DNA of 25,470 bases from Jimgerdemannia flammicorona. Taxonomy: Eukaryota; Mucoromycota; Endogonomycetes; Endogonales; Endogonaceae. The position numbers were made by a program, and so were the translations under genes. Shown here piece after piece: positions 8,477-17,887 of the stretch (the stretch's first letter is position 1; each line of letters opens with the position of its first letter). The notes below the pieces were generated by a model, which was not told where the DNA came from, did no database searches, and was given only the letters and a program-made list of their open reading frames with translations. The stretch lies in contig RBNI01000965.1 in assembly GCA_003990745.1 (NCBI GenBank), positions 1-25,470 on the forward strand, read 5' to 3'.

Positions 8477-10427
8477 GTGAAATTTCATTTTTGTATTCTC
8501 TGCAACAATTCTGAATTTAAAACCAATAGTAATGACTTCACCAATAATCTTAATGACTTTGCTAATAACCTTGATAACTTTACCAATAATCTTGACAATG
8601 ATAACTATATTGAATCTATTGACAAATCTGTTGGAGGAAAGGGAAAACAGAGGGCACAAAATGTTAACAAAAGTATCAAATGAAAGAAAGGAAGACCAAA
8701 GGGAGCCAAAAACAAATCATCAACAGTAATAATACATATTAATAATAAAACTGACAGTGAGCAGTTTGACCCTGATAAAGAATCTGAAGATGAATCTGTT
8801 GATGAATCCATTGACAAGTCTTTCAGCAAAAAACAGATAATATATAATGTCAATGAACCCATCAAATAAGAGGAAGACCAAAGGAGAGCAAAAATAAATT
8901 ATCAACAGTACCGATAGCACTAATTACTGAAGTTGATAATAACAAGCAGAGCAAAATCTGTACCTTACCTATCACTCCTACCTTTGTATCTTAAATACAT
9001 GAACTGTATTCTCTCAAGCTACTCTGCTCTTCCTGATCATCTTGGTGAAAACCCATCTATTATCAATGTTTTCATCTCTTCTTTCCTGATACAATGCTGA
9101 AGATCATCATCTTTATTGCTATTTATATATACTTTAGTATTTTCCATATAGGCAGGGATCTAGAGTAGATTTGGAATAATAATATTCGAAAATCAGTATA
9201 TAAAATACTTGAATATATGTCCTGTTATTGGTTCCAACAAATCAAGTAATTCCTTCACATCTTCCTACATGGTGTTCACAATGGTAACTATTATGCAAAG
9301 CTTGAACCATTGCTTTCCCACATCTGAACAACTTCCTAATTTATCTATCTTTCAAGTTCCAACCTATCCATTGATGAGATAATGATATGATTCTTAGGCA
9401 AAAGTATATATATATACTGATTGAAACTTAAACTAACCCCTAAAGGGTTCAAAATTTTGACACTATGTAATTATAGTTATATATAGACCTTTCTCCTGAC
9501 TTTGCATATTACTGATAATAGAGAGATTGAGAGAGTTGGTAGACTTAGTCAAACAGTCTCTTCTATCATTCAACTTGTCAAATAGTTGCCATTCGATATA
9601 CAAGCATTTGATATCTATATGGACAATTACTTCTCCAGTATTATATTATTCAAATATCTATAATTAAAGAGAATTGGAGCATATAGAACAGTTAGACAGA
9701 AATTGAAACAATTTCCAGATTAACTTAAGATTGGCAAAAAAGTAATATATGATTAGAATATAATCTTGGAAGTAATTGTTGATGATGTTCTAGCATTGCT
9801 ATAAATAGATAATAGCATGGTCACCATGTTAACAATAATTCATAAACTTATTAGAGATGAATAGAAGATCATATGCAACCAGTACTATCTAAGACCCACA
9901 GTTAATAATACTATATAAGTTTGAAAAATCTGGAGAAAGGATGTATGAAAAGATCTAGCAATTCCAAAAGTTATTGATAATTACAACCATTATATAGGAG
10001 GAGTTAACATTGCTGATCAATGTCATAGATATTACAATACATAGATTAGAGCTAAATAGACTTGGGTGCTAATTTTCTTTTGATTGTTAGATATGATAAT
10101 TGTCAATTCATACCTGGTGTATCAGATAGCTATGGCTGGATTGATGACAACTAATGTTATGTTTCAGCTTGATTTAGCTTAAGATCTTATAAAACTTATA
10201 AATGAAAAAAGAAACAAAAAATAAAATATAAAGAAAAATATACAATCATATATGAGAAGAGTCAATGATATCAGATCCACTACCAAGAAAGTGTTACATT
10301 ACCAAATCTCACAACCTAGATCCTGCCAGACTTACCTCAAGCAAGCATTTCTCAAAATATCAAGAAAAATGCAAAGTATATATCTGGTATCATTATCTGG
10401 GGAAATAGGTTGCATTGAAATTAATAT
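8477..10427 (+). pseudogene. piggyBac-like (DDE_Tnp_1_7) transposase, 5' part
   Basis: A DDE transposase remnant. The N-terminal part (8477-8930) is polar and acidic with two AT-hooks (GRPKGAKNK at 8690; RGRPKESKNK at 8869), which may bind DNA. Further on, NGNYYAKLEPLLSHI (about 9280-9327), LSIDE (about 9369), GFKILTLCNYSYI, VIDNYNHYIGGVNIADQC (about 9970-10025) and IIVNSYLVYQIAM (about 10097-10135) match conserved blocks of this family, including the segment with the last catalytic Asp (GGVNIADQ). After 10285 comes YITKSHNLDPARLTSSKHF, then KCKVYIWYHYLGK, resembling the start of the Cys-rich C-terminal domain with Cys partly lost. Many stops (for example at 8681, CGA to TGA) and frameshifts make it non-functional. 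A Ty3/gypsy element is inserted at 10428 and the end of the gene appears at 19174. Confidence 0.85.
8622..8910 (+). repeat. duplicated AT-hook module
   Basis: Two protein-level copies about 182 bases apart. Each runs from ESIDKS through NVN and IK to an AT-hook GRPK--KNK-STV. The first is in the frame of the 8477 start; the second is shifted. This tandem duplication within the transposase N-terminus raises the number of AT-hooks from one to two. Confidence 0.6.
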
Positions 10428-10582
10428 TGTAATGGTGACCCCAGAATGATGACATCAGCACAGGAGACAGCCTTTCCTTGCAAGCCACTAGATTGAAGCA
10501 CAAGAAGATCATATAGCATATGAGATGAGCAATGATAACCAACTGTGAGTCATTGTGATCACAGTATAAGTATCCTGAAGAA

Positions 10583-10590
10583 TATAAAAG
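10583..10590 (+). promoter_or_regulatory. upstream TATA box in LTR (U3)
   Basis: TATAAAAG in the context GAATATAAAAGAAGGATCAA. It is conserved in all three LTR copies (also 17801 and 23142) and lies about 80 bases before the ATG of the LTR reading frame, so it could drive that frame as a separate transcript. Confidence 0.55.
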
Positions 10591-10669
10591 AAGGATCAAA
10601 GAACTACAGTAGCAGCAACCAATAAGACCCACCAATCCCAAAATAGCTCAAAGACTTACTACAAATGAA

Positions 10670-11467
10670 ATGCCTGCTGCCTACCAAACCTCAAGGTCAA
10701 GAAATCACCAAGGCATCTCAGTTGAAAAAAAGATATTTCAAGACATCAGAAGAGCTATTGGGACCTGCTCGAGAAGGACTCCTAGTGTCAACCTGGGTAC
10801 TGCAGATCCCTATCACTTCATCCTCTACTGCCATGAAATGGAAACAAGGATCACCATTGCTACTGAATGCCTCCAAATATAGCAGGAGTATGAAATAGGA
10901 AACCTCCTCTGCCAGGAGTTTCCACAGGCCAGCACTCAAGAGCTATAAGATACCACTCCCATAGATATATATAAAACAAGGACAGCTAAGATCCATCAGA
11001 TCTTCAGGCATACACCATAGTCGATCCCTAACTTGGAGTATGTTAGAGTCTCAGATTATAGAGACCTATTATCTCACTATATCAATGCACAAGAAGTCAG
11101 GGTGGCTACAGAAGCCCAATCCACTATCACTCTCAATAGTGATGAAGTAGAAGACTTCTGGTACCCCATCCTTCAGAACAACCCAGACCAATTTCTGCAA
11201 GGATTGATCTCAGTATTCCAAGGCCCAAGCATCCAGGTTAGATCTCCCCAAGACCCCACATTTGTCCCCTATTTTGTGGAAGAGAATCTCATAGACTGGA
11301 GAGCTCCAGATCTCCTTGTTCCCACTACTGCTGAACATGATGATGTCATTGGTGATGACATCATTCTGTATGAGATCGAAGTACATGAAAATGACGAATT
11401 TATGGATCTCATTTTCTTCAGTGATGATGATGATGAAGCCCCCATGATCCTGAACTTTCTGCTCTAA
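10670..11467 (+). pseudogene. LTR-encoded protein, 5' LTR copy
   Basis: A 265-codon reading frame lying wholly inside the LTR. It has no frameshift and three in-frame stops: TAG at 10880 and 11018, where other copies have TGG, and TAA at 10946, where they have CAA. The product begins MPAAYQTSRSRNHQ, is basic in its first 45 residues (QDIRRA, CSRRTPS), continues through YHFILYCHEMETRITIAT, RVSDYRDL and FVPYFVEENLIDWRAPDL, and ends in an Asp run plus the hydrophobic tail EAPMILNFLL. I recognise no domain. Conservation of frame across three copies, with stops all explainable by G-to-A or C-to-T change, suggests a real ancestral protein. A transactivator or accessory role is only a guess from the acidic tail and the LTR position. 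Confidence 0.65.
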
Positions 11468-11705
11468 GTTCTTTGTTACACTGAATAATGCCAGCACCAG
11501 TATTTTGATATAACACTAGATAATGCCAGTACTGGCATTCTGAGGTGATATGAAATTGTCTAGCTCTGGTATTCTGATGTGACACTAAATTATACCAGCA
11601 TTCTGAACCTGTACAACCATCAGTACCAACCCTGGAACTTAGTAGTTTTAGTTATTGGAATTTATATTTAGCTTTATATCTTAGCCACTATTGAATTATA
11701 TTTTG

Positions 11706-11738
11706 TATAAATACTCCTCTTATTTCCTCTGAAATAAA
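11706..11738 (+). promoter_or_regulatory. second TATA box and polyadenylation signal near the LTR end
   Basis: TATAAATA (11706-11713) followed 27 bases later by AATAAA (11733-11738). It is conserved in the 3' LTR (18937, 18964) and the solo LTR (24308, 24335). Position ~235 bases from the LTR end fits the element's genomic promoter and the R-region poly(A) signal. Confidence 0.5.
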
Positions 11739-11945
11739 GTCAGTTCCAGTTTCACTTATACATACTTCCTTTTAAGCAATCTAAGAGATAACAAGACAGT
11801 TAAGATAAGAAGTTTGAGAACTATAAGACCTTGGGAAGGCACTCCAATAAGAACTTGCTTATAACAAACTTGAGTTAGTCTAAGAGATATACCTTGAAGA
11901 GAATCTAGTATATTTGAAGGACTCAGTAATTACTACATGACAACT

Positions 11946-11953
11946 TGGTGCCC
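11946..11953 (+). other. primer-binding site
   Basis: TGGTGCCC begins three bases after the 5' LTR. TGG is complementary to the CCA end of a tRNA, so the primer would be a tRNA ending GGGCACCA. I could not name the tRNA. Confidence 0.6.
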
Positions 11954-12062
11954 ATTGGCTGATGATTCAAGATGAATCTCTCACTTTTAAGCTAAAAAAT
12001 GAACAACTCCCACAATAACTACCCTGACTACAAGAGTCACCCCTACAAGAATTCAAGATAAG

Positions 12063-13318
12063 ATGGAAATGCACCCCCCCACATTCTATGGATATACTAC
12101 TGAAGAGTCAATCCCAACCTTTATTGAAGACTTTGAACAATTCGCTGCCATATGAGCCCTTGGTGTGGATGCTCAATTGGCCCTTCTATCGGTCAGCCTC
12201 AGAGGACCTACTAGAGATAAGTTCAATGCAGCCACCATTGCTGATGCTGGTGCAGCCAAACTTGCCAACATGAAGGTCTTCCTCAGAACAATATATTATA
12301 CTGAAGAGATCAAGCAAGCTCTCAAAGATCAACTCAATACTATCTGCCAGAGACTTAGTGAAGATCCCAACTCATTCTATATCCAAATCTGCCACCAGAT
12401 TATCTTGGCTGGCTATGATGACCACCTCAAGGAACAAATAGTAGATTCAACCTTCCTCAAAGAAGTTCACTCTGAAATTGCCTTAGCAATCTGGTCTACT
12501 CCAGCTGCACTGACTCTTGATCAGAAAGTGGTCTTTGCACAGAGATATTGGACTGCCAGACACTCTGCCAAACAATCAATGGAGAAAATAACTGGCATCA
12601 AGATGGAGTATCAAAGCCAACTAGTATCATACCTGCCATAGTTGTAAACAGACAACCAACCCCACCTATCCCCAAGACAGCCAAAGCTGACCCAGTGAAA
12701 GAACTTGCCAAGCAGTTTGCTGAGATAACTGCACACCTTGGTGATGTTATTAGAGAAGTCTGAAGTGCCAACAGGAGACCAGTGCAGAGATTTGCAGCTG
12801 CTACAGAAGAACACAATATCACATGCTTCAGATGTAGAGAAGAAGGCCACTATGTAAAGAGTTGCATGACCGAAACAAGATACAAAGCCCAACCAAGCAA
12901 TGCCAGCAGAACTAGAGAACAAACCAATGTAGTAGTCATCGAGGAGATTGGTGACACTGATGATGAAGAATACTATGAGGAGCTCAAATTCTACCCTGCT
13001 ACTGAAGGTACCAGAACCCAGTCCAAACCCTATGACAAGAAGAGCAACAGTAAGCCAGTTGGAAGACCAAAGAAGACCCCAGCTGTCACTATTCAAAGCA
13101 AGACTCAACCTGAGGAGATTGATCAAGACATAGAGTTAGATAAAGCTGCCCACCAAATTATTGAAGGCACTACTCCAGTTTCAGGAGAAAGTGAAAGCAA
13201 GAAGGAACAGAAGCTACACAAGACCAAGATCCACCAGTATGATATCTACAAGAACCTCAAGGAACAGAAGGTCAATGCTACTTTTGGACAACTAGCTGAA
13301 GTCTCTGCCTTTAGATAG
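12063..13318 (+). pseudogene. gag: gag (capsid-nucleocapsid) region
   Basis: Structural polyprotein that would package the element's RNA. The first in-frame ATG is 12063 (MEMHPPTFYG), but a coding-like TTLTTRVTPTRIQDK precedes it, so the true start lay upstream. The capsid-like part includes TTEESIPTFIEDFEQF and ALGVDAQLALLSVSLRG. A stop lies at 12153 (TGA). A one-base deletion near 12605 moves the frame. The nucleocapsid has a perfect CCHC knuckle, CFRCREEGHYVKSC, at 12824-12865. Further in-frame stops are TGA at 12761 and TAG at 13316. The basic/acidic C-terminal part (GRPKKTPAV, SKKEQKLHKTK) leads straight into protease in the same frame. Confidence 0.85.
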
Positions 13319-13321
13319 CAG

Positions 13322-14160
13322 TTGAGAGTAGGACTTGCAACTACTGTCAAGAATCAAGAGTACAAGATTGTAGAAGCTCACAATGCACAGGAAGAATCCG
13401 AGAACTTAGGTGAAGAATCTGAAGACCAGCACAAGACATCAGCCTATACCTCATATCAGATCGAAGACTGTATCTTTGATGCCATCATTGATACTGGTGC
13501 TGGAGAATGCCTCATGAGCAAGAAGGCAATTGACTGCCTAGGTTGGGACATTGAAAAGTCCACCAAGATGGTCTATGTCACAGTAGATAGTACACGAGCT
13601 ATCCCCCTTAGCAAAATCCGAGAAGTCCCCATCAAGATAGGAGGAGTTACTATCTTAGTAGATATGATTGTTACAAGTGCCACCAACTATAACATTCTCA
13701 TTGGCAACCAATGGCTTCACAAGACCAAGGCCATCATTGACCTCAATGCCCAGAAGATACAGATCAACTACAGAGAAAGAAAGGTACAAGTCTCTATCAA
13801 TGTCTACAAAGGAGTTCTACCAGATATAGAGGAAGGAGATGAAGAGGATACAGAGGTCTTCATACACTCAATGAATAAGAACAAGAATAAGACACCTAAG
13901 CTCACAGATGAGCAGTGGTATAACAAGATCATCAATGGCTATACCCCTCAAGAAAGATGCCCCCATAGTACTAGGATGTACTACTCAGAACACCTGAATG
14001 ACTGCTGGTCCTGTATCAGTGAAGTCAGGAAAATCCACCAATAGAAACATGAGCAAGAAGCTGCTGAAGCAAAAAGGAAAGCCAAAGAAGATGACAAGCC
14101 CCCAGAGCTTCAAGCTGACAGTGATGATGAGGAGGAACAAGAATCAGACATCACCCTCAA
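13322..14160 (+). pseudogene. pro: retropepsin-type protease and linker
   Basis: Aspartic protease that would cleave the polyprotein. The catalytic motif IIDTGAGECLMS is intact, with Asp at codon 13490. The distal part NYNILIGNQWLHK fits the second conserved block of Ty3-type proteases. It is in frame with gag across the TAG at 13316. The linker has a Cys/His-rich stretch, CPHSTRMYYSEHLNDCWSC (about 13958-14014), then a TAG at 14042, then a charged segment (AEAKRKAKEDDK, SDDEEEQESD) leading to dUTPase. Confidence 0.85.
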
Positions 14161-14577
14161 GGTTAAGAAGTTTCACCCCCAAAGCTAAGATCTCAGAATA
14201 TAAGACTGAAGAAGCCATAGGAATGGACCTTGCCAGCATTCAAGATGCTACTCTTGAACTACAGACCACCACTCTACTTGGCACTGAAATTGGAGTTAAG
14301 CTGCTAGAGAACCATGCTGGAATTATCAAGACCAGGAGTAGTCTGGCCAAAAGTGAAATCTCAGTTGAAGGAGGAGTAATTGATCCTGATTACACTGGTG
14401 AGATCTTCCTCATAGTCAGAAATCACAACTACACCACCTTCTTTGAAGTCAAGAAGTATGACAGGATTGGCTAGATACTGATCTATGAAATCAAGAAACC
14501 CAAGATTATTGAAGCCATTGAACTCATCAAGACCAAGAGAGGAGAACAAGGCTTTGGATCTACTAGAAGAGGAGTCT
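14161..14577 (+). pseudogene. dUTPase domain within the retrotransposon polyprotein
   Basis: A trimeric-type dUTPase, which hydrolyses dUTP to dUMP and PPi and so limits uracil incorporation during reverse transcription. All five family motifs are seen in order: AIGMDLAS (14214), TRSSLAKS (14331), GGVIDPDYTGEI (14370, with the catalytic Asp and the base-stacking Tyr), KKYDRIG (14451) and RGEQGFGSTR (14538). The leading strand LKVKKF-P-AKISEYKTEE is split by one extra C in a run of five at about 14175-14179, where the frame passes from that of protease to that of RT. One stop, TAG at 14472, sits where motif 4 normally has Gln. Apart from these two lesions the domain is well preserved. Its position between protease and RT differs from the usual gypsy layout. 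Confidence 0.9.
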
Positions 14578-14639
14578 ATGCCACCACTAAGATTACTGAA
14601 CTTGAACACAAGAAAGACAAGGACCAGAATAAGCACACA

Positions 14640-15590
14640 TACACTATTGGAGAAAACTTTCTCCTAGAGGAACAACTTCTCAAGATCTTGTATCAGAACA
14701 AAGGAGTACTTGCTACAGACTTCAGAGATATCCACAATCAAGAACTCAAGTACTACCATGAAGTTGATACTGGTAATACCAAGCCCATCTACCAGAAAGC
14801 TAGACCCATACCACCTATCTACAGAGAATGGCTGTGAGCAGAACTCAAGGAAATGGAAGAAGCTGGAATCATCAAGCAAGCTATCAGCCCCTGGGCCTCA
14901 CACATTGTTCTTGCCCCGAAGAAAGGAAGCAAGCCTAGAGAGTTTGCACCAAGACTCTGTATTGACTATAGGAAACTCAATGCCATTACCAAGAAGAATA
15001 GACAGCCCTTGGCAAATATTCAAGAAATCCTTACTACTCTTAGAAGCAAAGCCAAATACTACACCACCTTAGATCTGTTCTCAGGCTTCCATCAGATTGA
15101 TCTCACTCAAGATGTTAGTGAGAAATCAGCCTTCATCACATCTGATGCCACCTATATCTACCTGCGAATGCCATTTGGAATGTACAATACCCCAGCAAGT
15201 TTTCAGTAAATGATAAACAGAGTCTTCAGCAATGAGATTGGAAAATAGCTCTTTGTCTATATTGATGATGTGATCATCTTCAACAATACTGCATGGGAAT
15301 ATATCAATCACATACAGCTAGCCCTCAAGAAGCTCAAGGAGCATGGCCTCTACATCAAGCCCAAGAAATGCAAGTTTACAGCTCAAAAAATCACCTATCT
15401 AGGACACCTTATCAACCAGACCAGAATCCACACAGACTCCATGAAGATTGAGACTGTTGCAGCCTACCCAAGATCTAGAACAACCACAGAAGTTCATACC
15501 TTCCTTGGACTGGCCAGCTACTACAGAAGATTCATCAAAGGATACTCCAATATTGCAGCACCTATCTATGAGCTACTAAAGAAGGAGACC
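14640..15590 (+). pseudogene. pol: reverse transcriptase domain
   Basis: RNA-directed DNA polymerase. In one frame continuous with dUTPase are KPIYQKARPIPP, MEEAGIIKQAISPWASHIVL, LCIDYRKLNAITKKN, YYTTLDLFSGFHQIDL, KSAFITSDATYIYLRMPFGM, and the active site FVYIDDVIIF with YIDD at 15258-15269. Then come KKCKFTAQKITYLGH and TEVHTFLGLASYYRRFIKGY. Three stops interrupt it: TGA at 14836 (probably from CGA), TAA at 15207 after PASFQ, and TAG at 15246 after NEIGK. The catalytic Asp pair and the LDLFSGF block are intact. Confidence 0.93.
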
Positions 15591-16086
15591 AAATTCAAAT
15601 GGACCAAGGAGTGCCAAGAAACCTTCAATGAACTCAAGACCAGGTTGACCCAAGCACCCATTCTCAGAAGACCAGATTGGAATCTAGAATTCATCCTACA
15701 GACAGACACAAGTACTATAGGACTTGGAGCAGTTCTAGCTCAGAAGAAAGATAGATATGAATATGTTATCTCTTATGCAAGCCAAGGTACCCACAGAGCA
15801 GAACAGAACTATGAGTCATGCAAGCTCAAATGCTTAGCAGTAGTTTGGGCAGTAGACAAGTTCCACTACTACCTAGCCGAAAAACACTTCACTATTCAAA
15901 CAGACCACTCTGCTCTTGCCTAGCTATTCCACACTCTGAACCCCAACAGAATATATACCAGATAGATCTACAGGCTGCAAGAGTATGACTGTACTATCAA
16001 GCACTACTCAGGAAAGACCAACACCAATGCTGATATACTCTTAAGGACACCCCAAAACACCCCCATTAAGATTATTCAATATGAAT
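15591..16086 (+). pseudogene. pol: RNase H domain
   Basis: Degrades the RNA strand of RNA-DNA hybrids; same frame as RT. The first catalytic Asp is in FILQTDTSTIGLGAVLAQ (codon 15705). The central helix reads NYESCKLKCLAVVWAV, where relatives usually have an E-L-E; Lys at both places suggests G-to-A loss of the catalytic Glu. The Asp of FTIQTDHSAL and that of NTNADILL are kept. Stops are at 15921 (TAG), 15964 region (TAG) and 16086 (TAA). Confidence 0.85.
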
Positions 16087-16131
16087 AAGGAGCTATACTA
16101 TGGATTAATCAGCTACCTTGGGCAGTAGAAG

Positions 16132-17281
16132 ATGCCTAACCACCTTGAACCTTGGACAATCAACATCATCAACTGGACTTGGAAACAGTTTGAACTAGAC
16201 AACACTATACTCAGAAGAGGAGGAAAGCTAGTAATACTTGAATATAAGAAGTATCAAGTAATGAAGAAAGTACATGAGCAAGGACACCTAGGAGGAACCA
16301 ACACATATGACAAAGTAAGAACCATATGGTGGCCTAAGATGGAAGAAGACTTGTGCCAATTTGTCAAAGAGTGTGACAAGTGCCAAAAACAGAAATAAGA
16401 TCAGCAAGACCAGGTACCTGAATCATCAAGAATTGAGTCTATCCCCTTCCACCACATCGCAATGGATATCATTGGACCACTACCAGTAACACTATCAGGA
16501 AACCACTATATTATAGTTATTGTAGACCTCTTTACCAAATGGATAGAGGCAGGAGCATTATAAGAAGCCAATGCCCTCTCTATAGCTGACTTCCTGTACC
16601 AAGAAATCATCTGCTGCTACAAGACACCAAAGCAAATCACAACAGACCATGGTACAGAATTTGTCAATGGATTCCATGAGATAATGTATCAGAAATACAA
16701 AATCCAGCACATCAAGACCACTACATATCAACATATACCACCCTCAAGGAAATGGACAGACAGAGAGAACCAACAAGACTCTCAAGAACATCCTAGCAAA
16801 GATCTCAGAGACATATGAGAATTGAGATAACTATCTCCCAACTGCCCTCTCTATCCTATGAGATATATGGTCACAGAGCACACACTTTACCCCAAGAGAG
16901 CTGCTCTTCAGAGAAGATTCTGATGGAACCTCAGCTACAAATCTAGACCTAACTTGGAGATAGATTGATGCAGAAATCTGGAGACTATACCAAATCAGAA
17001 AGAAGGCTGAAGATTACATCACCAAGTCACAAGCACTGATAAGAAAGAATGCAGAAAAGAATCACAAGGCCCTAGAACCCATCCAAATCAGAGAAAAGGT
17101 TCTACTATATCGAAATATGGTAGAAGCCTCATGGTCACAAAAACTGGAGTCCAAATGGAAAGGACTCTTCTATTTGCAAGATATTAAGAGAACCACCTTC
17201 TGGCTTAGAAAATTCTTAGAGACCATACTGCCTACTATAGTACATAGGAACAGACTCAAGAAGTACCACGAACCTATATAA
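16132..17281 (+). pseudogene. pol: integrase
   Basis: Inserts the cDNA into the genome. The HHCC finger is intact: VHEQGHLGG (His at 16273 and 16285) and CDKCQ (Cys at 16372 and 16381). Catalytic residues: Asp in MDIIGPLP (16465), Asp in TTDHGTEF (16645), Glu in GQTERTNK (16763). The second Asp and Glu are 118 bases apart rather than the 108 of a D-x35-E core, and the frame shifts between them, which points to a ~10-base insertion near 16730-16740. The C-terminus WKGLFYLQDI ... VHRNRLKKYHE is of GPY/F type. Stops include TAA at 16396 and 16561, several TGA, and TAA at 17279, taken as the end. A frameshift separates it from RNase H. Confidence 0.9.
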
Positions 17282-17635
17282 GAGAAGTAAAACGTAATAA
17301 CTACCTATGAGATTCTAGTCCATGAATTATAACAGCATGTCCTATGACCAGCAGGCTATCTGTCTGGACCATTCTCTAAGGAATACAGCACTGGTAACTA
17401 CTCATCCATAAGACTTTCAAAGTCAGAGGAGTTCGAACCATCAACTGATTGGTCAAGATCAGAATCAGGCCCTTGCTCTATATGAAGGGAGTGACCCTTC
17501 ACCATCATGCCAAAATATAAAGAGAAGATGCCAGTCCATAAACACCACTTTTCGACCCCTTGCCAGAGATTATGGGATTAGCAAATTTTTCAGGACTGGA
17601 CCAATTAATAAGGATACTCAGGAAGATCCTTATTC
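17282..17635 (+). other. region between integrase and 3' LTR
   Basis: In the integrase C-terminal frame there is protein-like sequence, such as PAGYLSGPFSKEYSTGNYSS (about 17348-17407) and PKYKEKMPVHKHHFSTPCQR. About eight stops interrupt it, all of kinds reachable from CAA, CAG, CGA or TGG. It may be a decayed extension of pol or chance. Confidence 0.3.
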
Positions 17636-17645
17636 AGGAGGAAGA
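17636..17645 (+). other. polypurine tract
   Basis: AGGAGGAAGA lies immediately before the 3' LTR and is the expected primer for plus-strand DNA synthesis. Confidence 0.75.
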
Positions 17646-17887
17646 TATAATAGTGACCTCAGAATGATGACATCAGTACAGGAGACAGCCTTTCCTTGTA
17701 AGCCACCAGATCAGAGCACAAGAAGATCATATGGCATATGAGATGAGCAATGATGACCAACTATGAGTCATTGTGACCACAGTACAAGCGTTCTGAAGAA
17801 TATAAAAGAAGGATCAAGGAACCACAGTAGCAGCAACCAATAAGACCCACTAATATCAAAATAGCTCAAAGACTTACCACAAATGAA

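Larger units (their letters stand above)
10428..11942 (+). repeat. 5' LTR
   Basis: Begins TGTAATGGTGACC and ends ACTACATGACA. It aligns along its whole length to 17646-19173 and 22987-24545. It holds a TATA box at 10583, an open frame at 10670-11467, a block of ~35-base repeats at about 11480-11610 (GATAATGCCAGTACTGGCAT units), a second TATA box at 11706 and AATAAA at 11733. An LTR of 1.5 kb is long for a fungal gypsy element because of the internal reading frame. Confidence 0.95.

Noticed and set aside
11210..11497. Minus-strand open frame in the 5' LTR, and similar ones in the other LTRs
   Set aside because: They lie antisense to the conserved LTR protein frame and are not conserved as proteins among copies.
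12611..13126. Minus-strand 171-codon open frame across gag
   Set aside because: It overlaps the CCHC-bearing gag on the plus strand, has no motif, and is best explained as an antisense shadow.
17160..17281. Chromodomain at the integrase C-terminus
   Set aside because: Only a GPY/F-like segment is visible before the stop; the aromatic pattern of a chromodomain is not seen.
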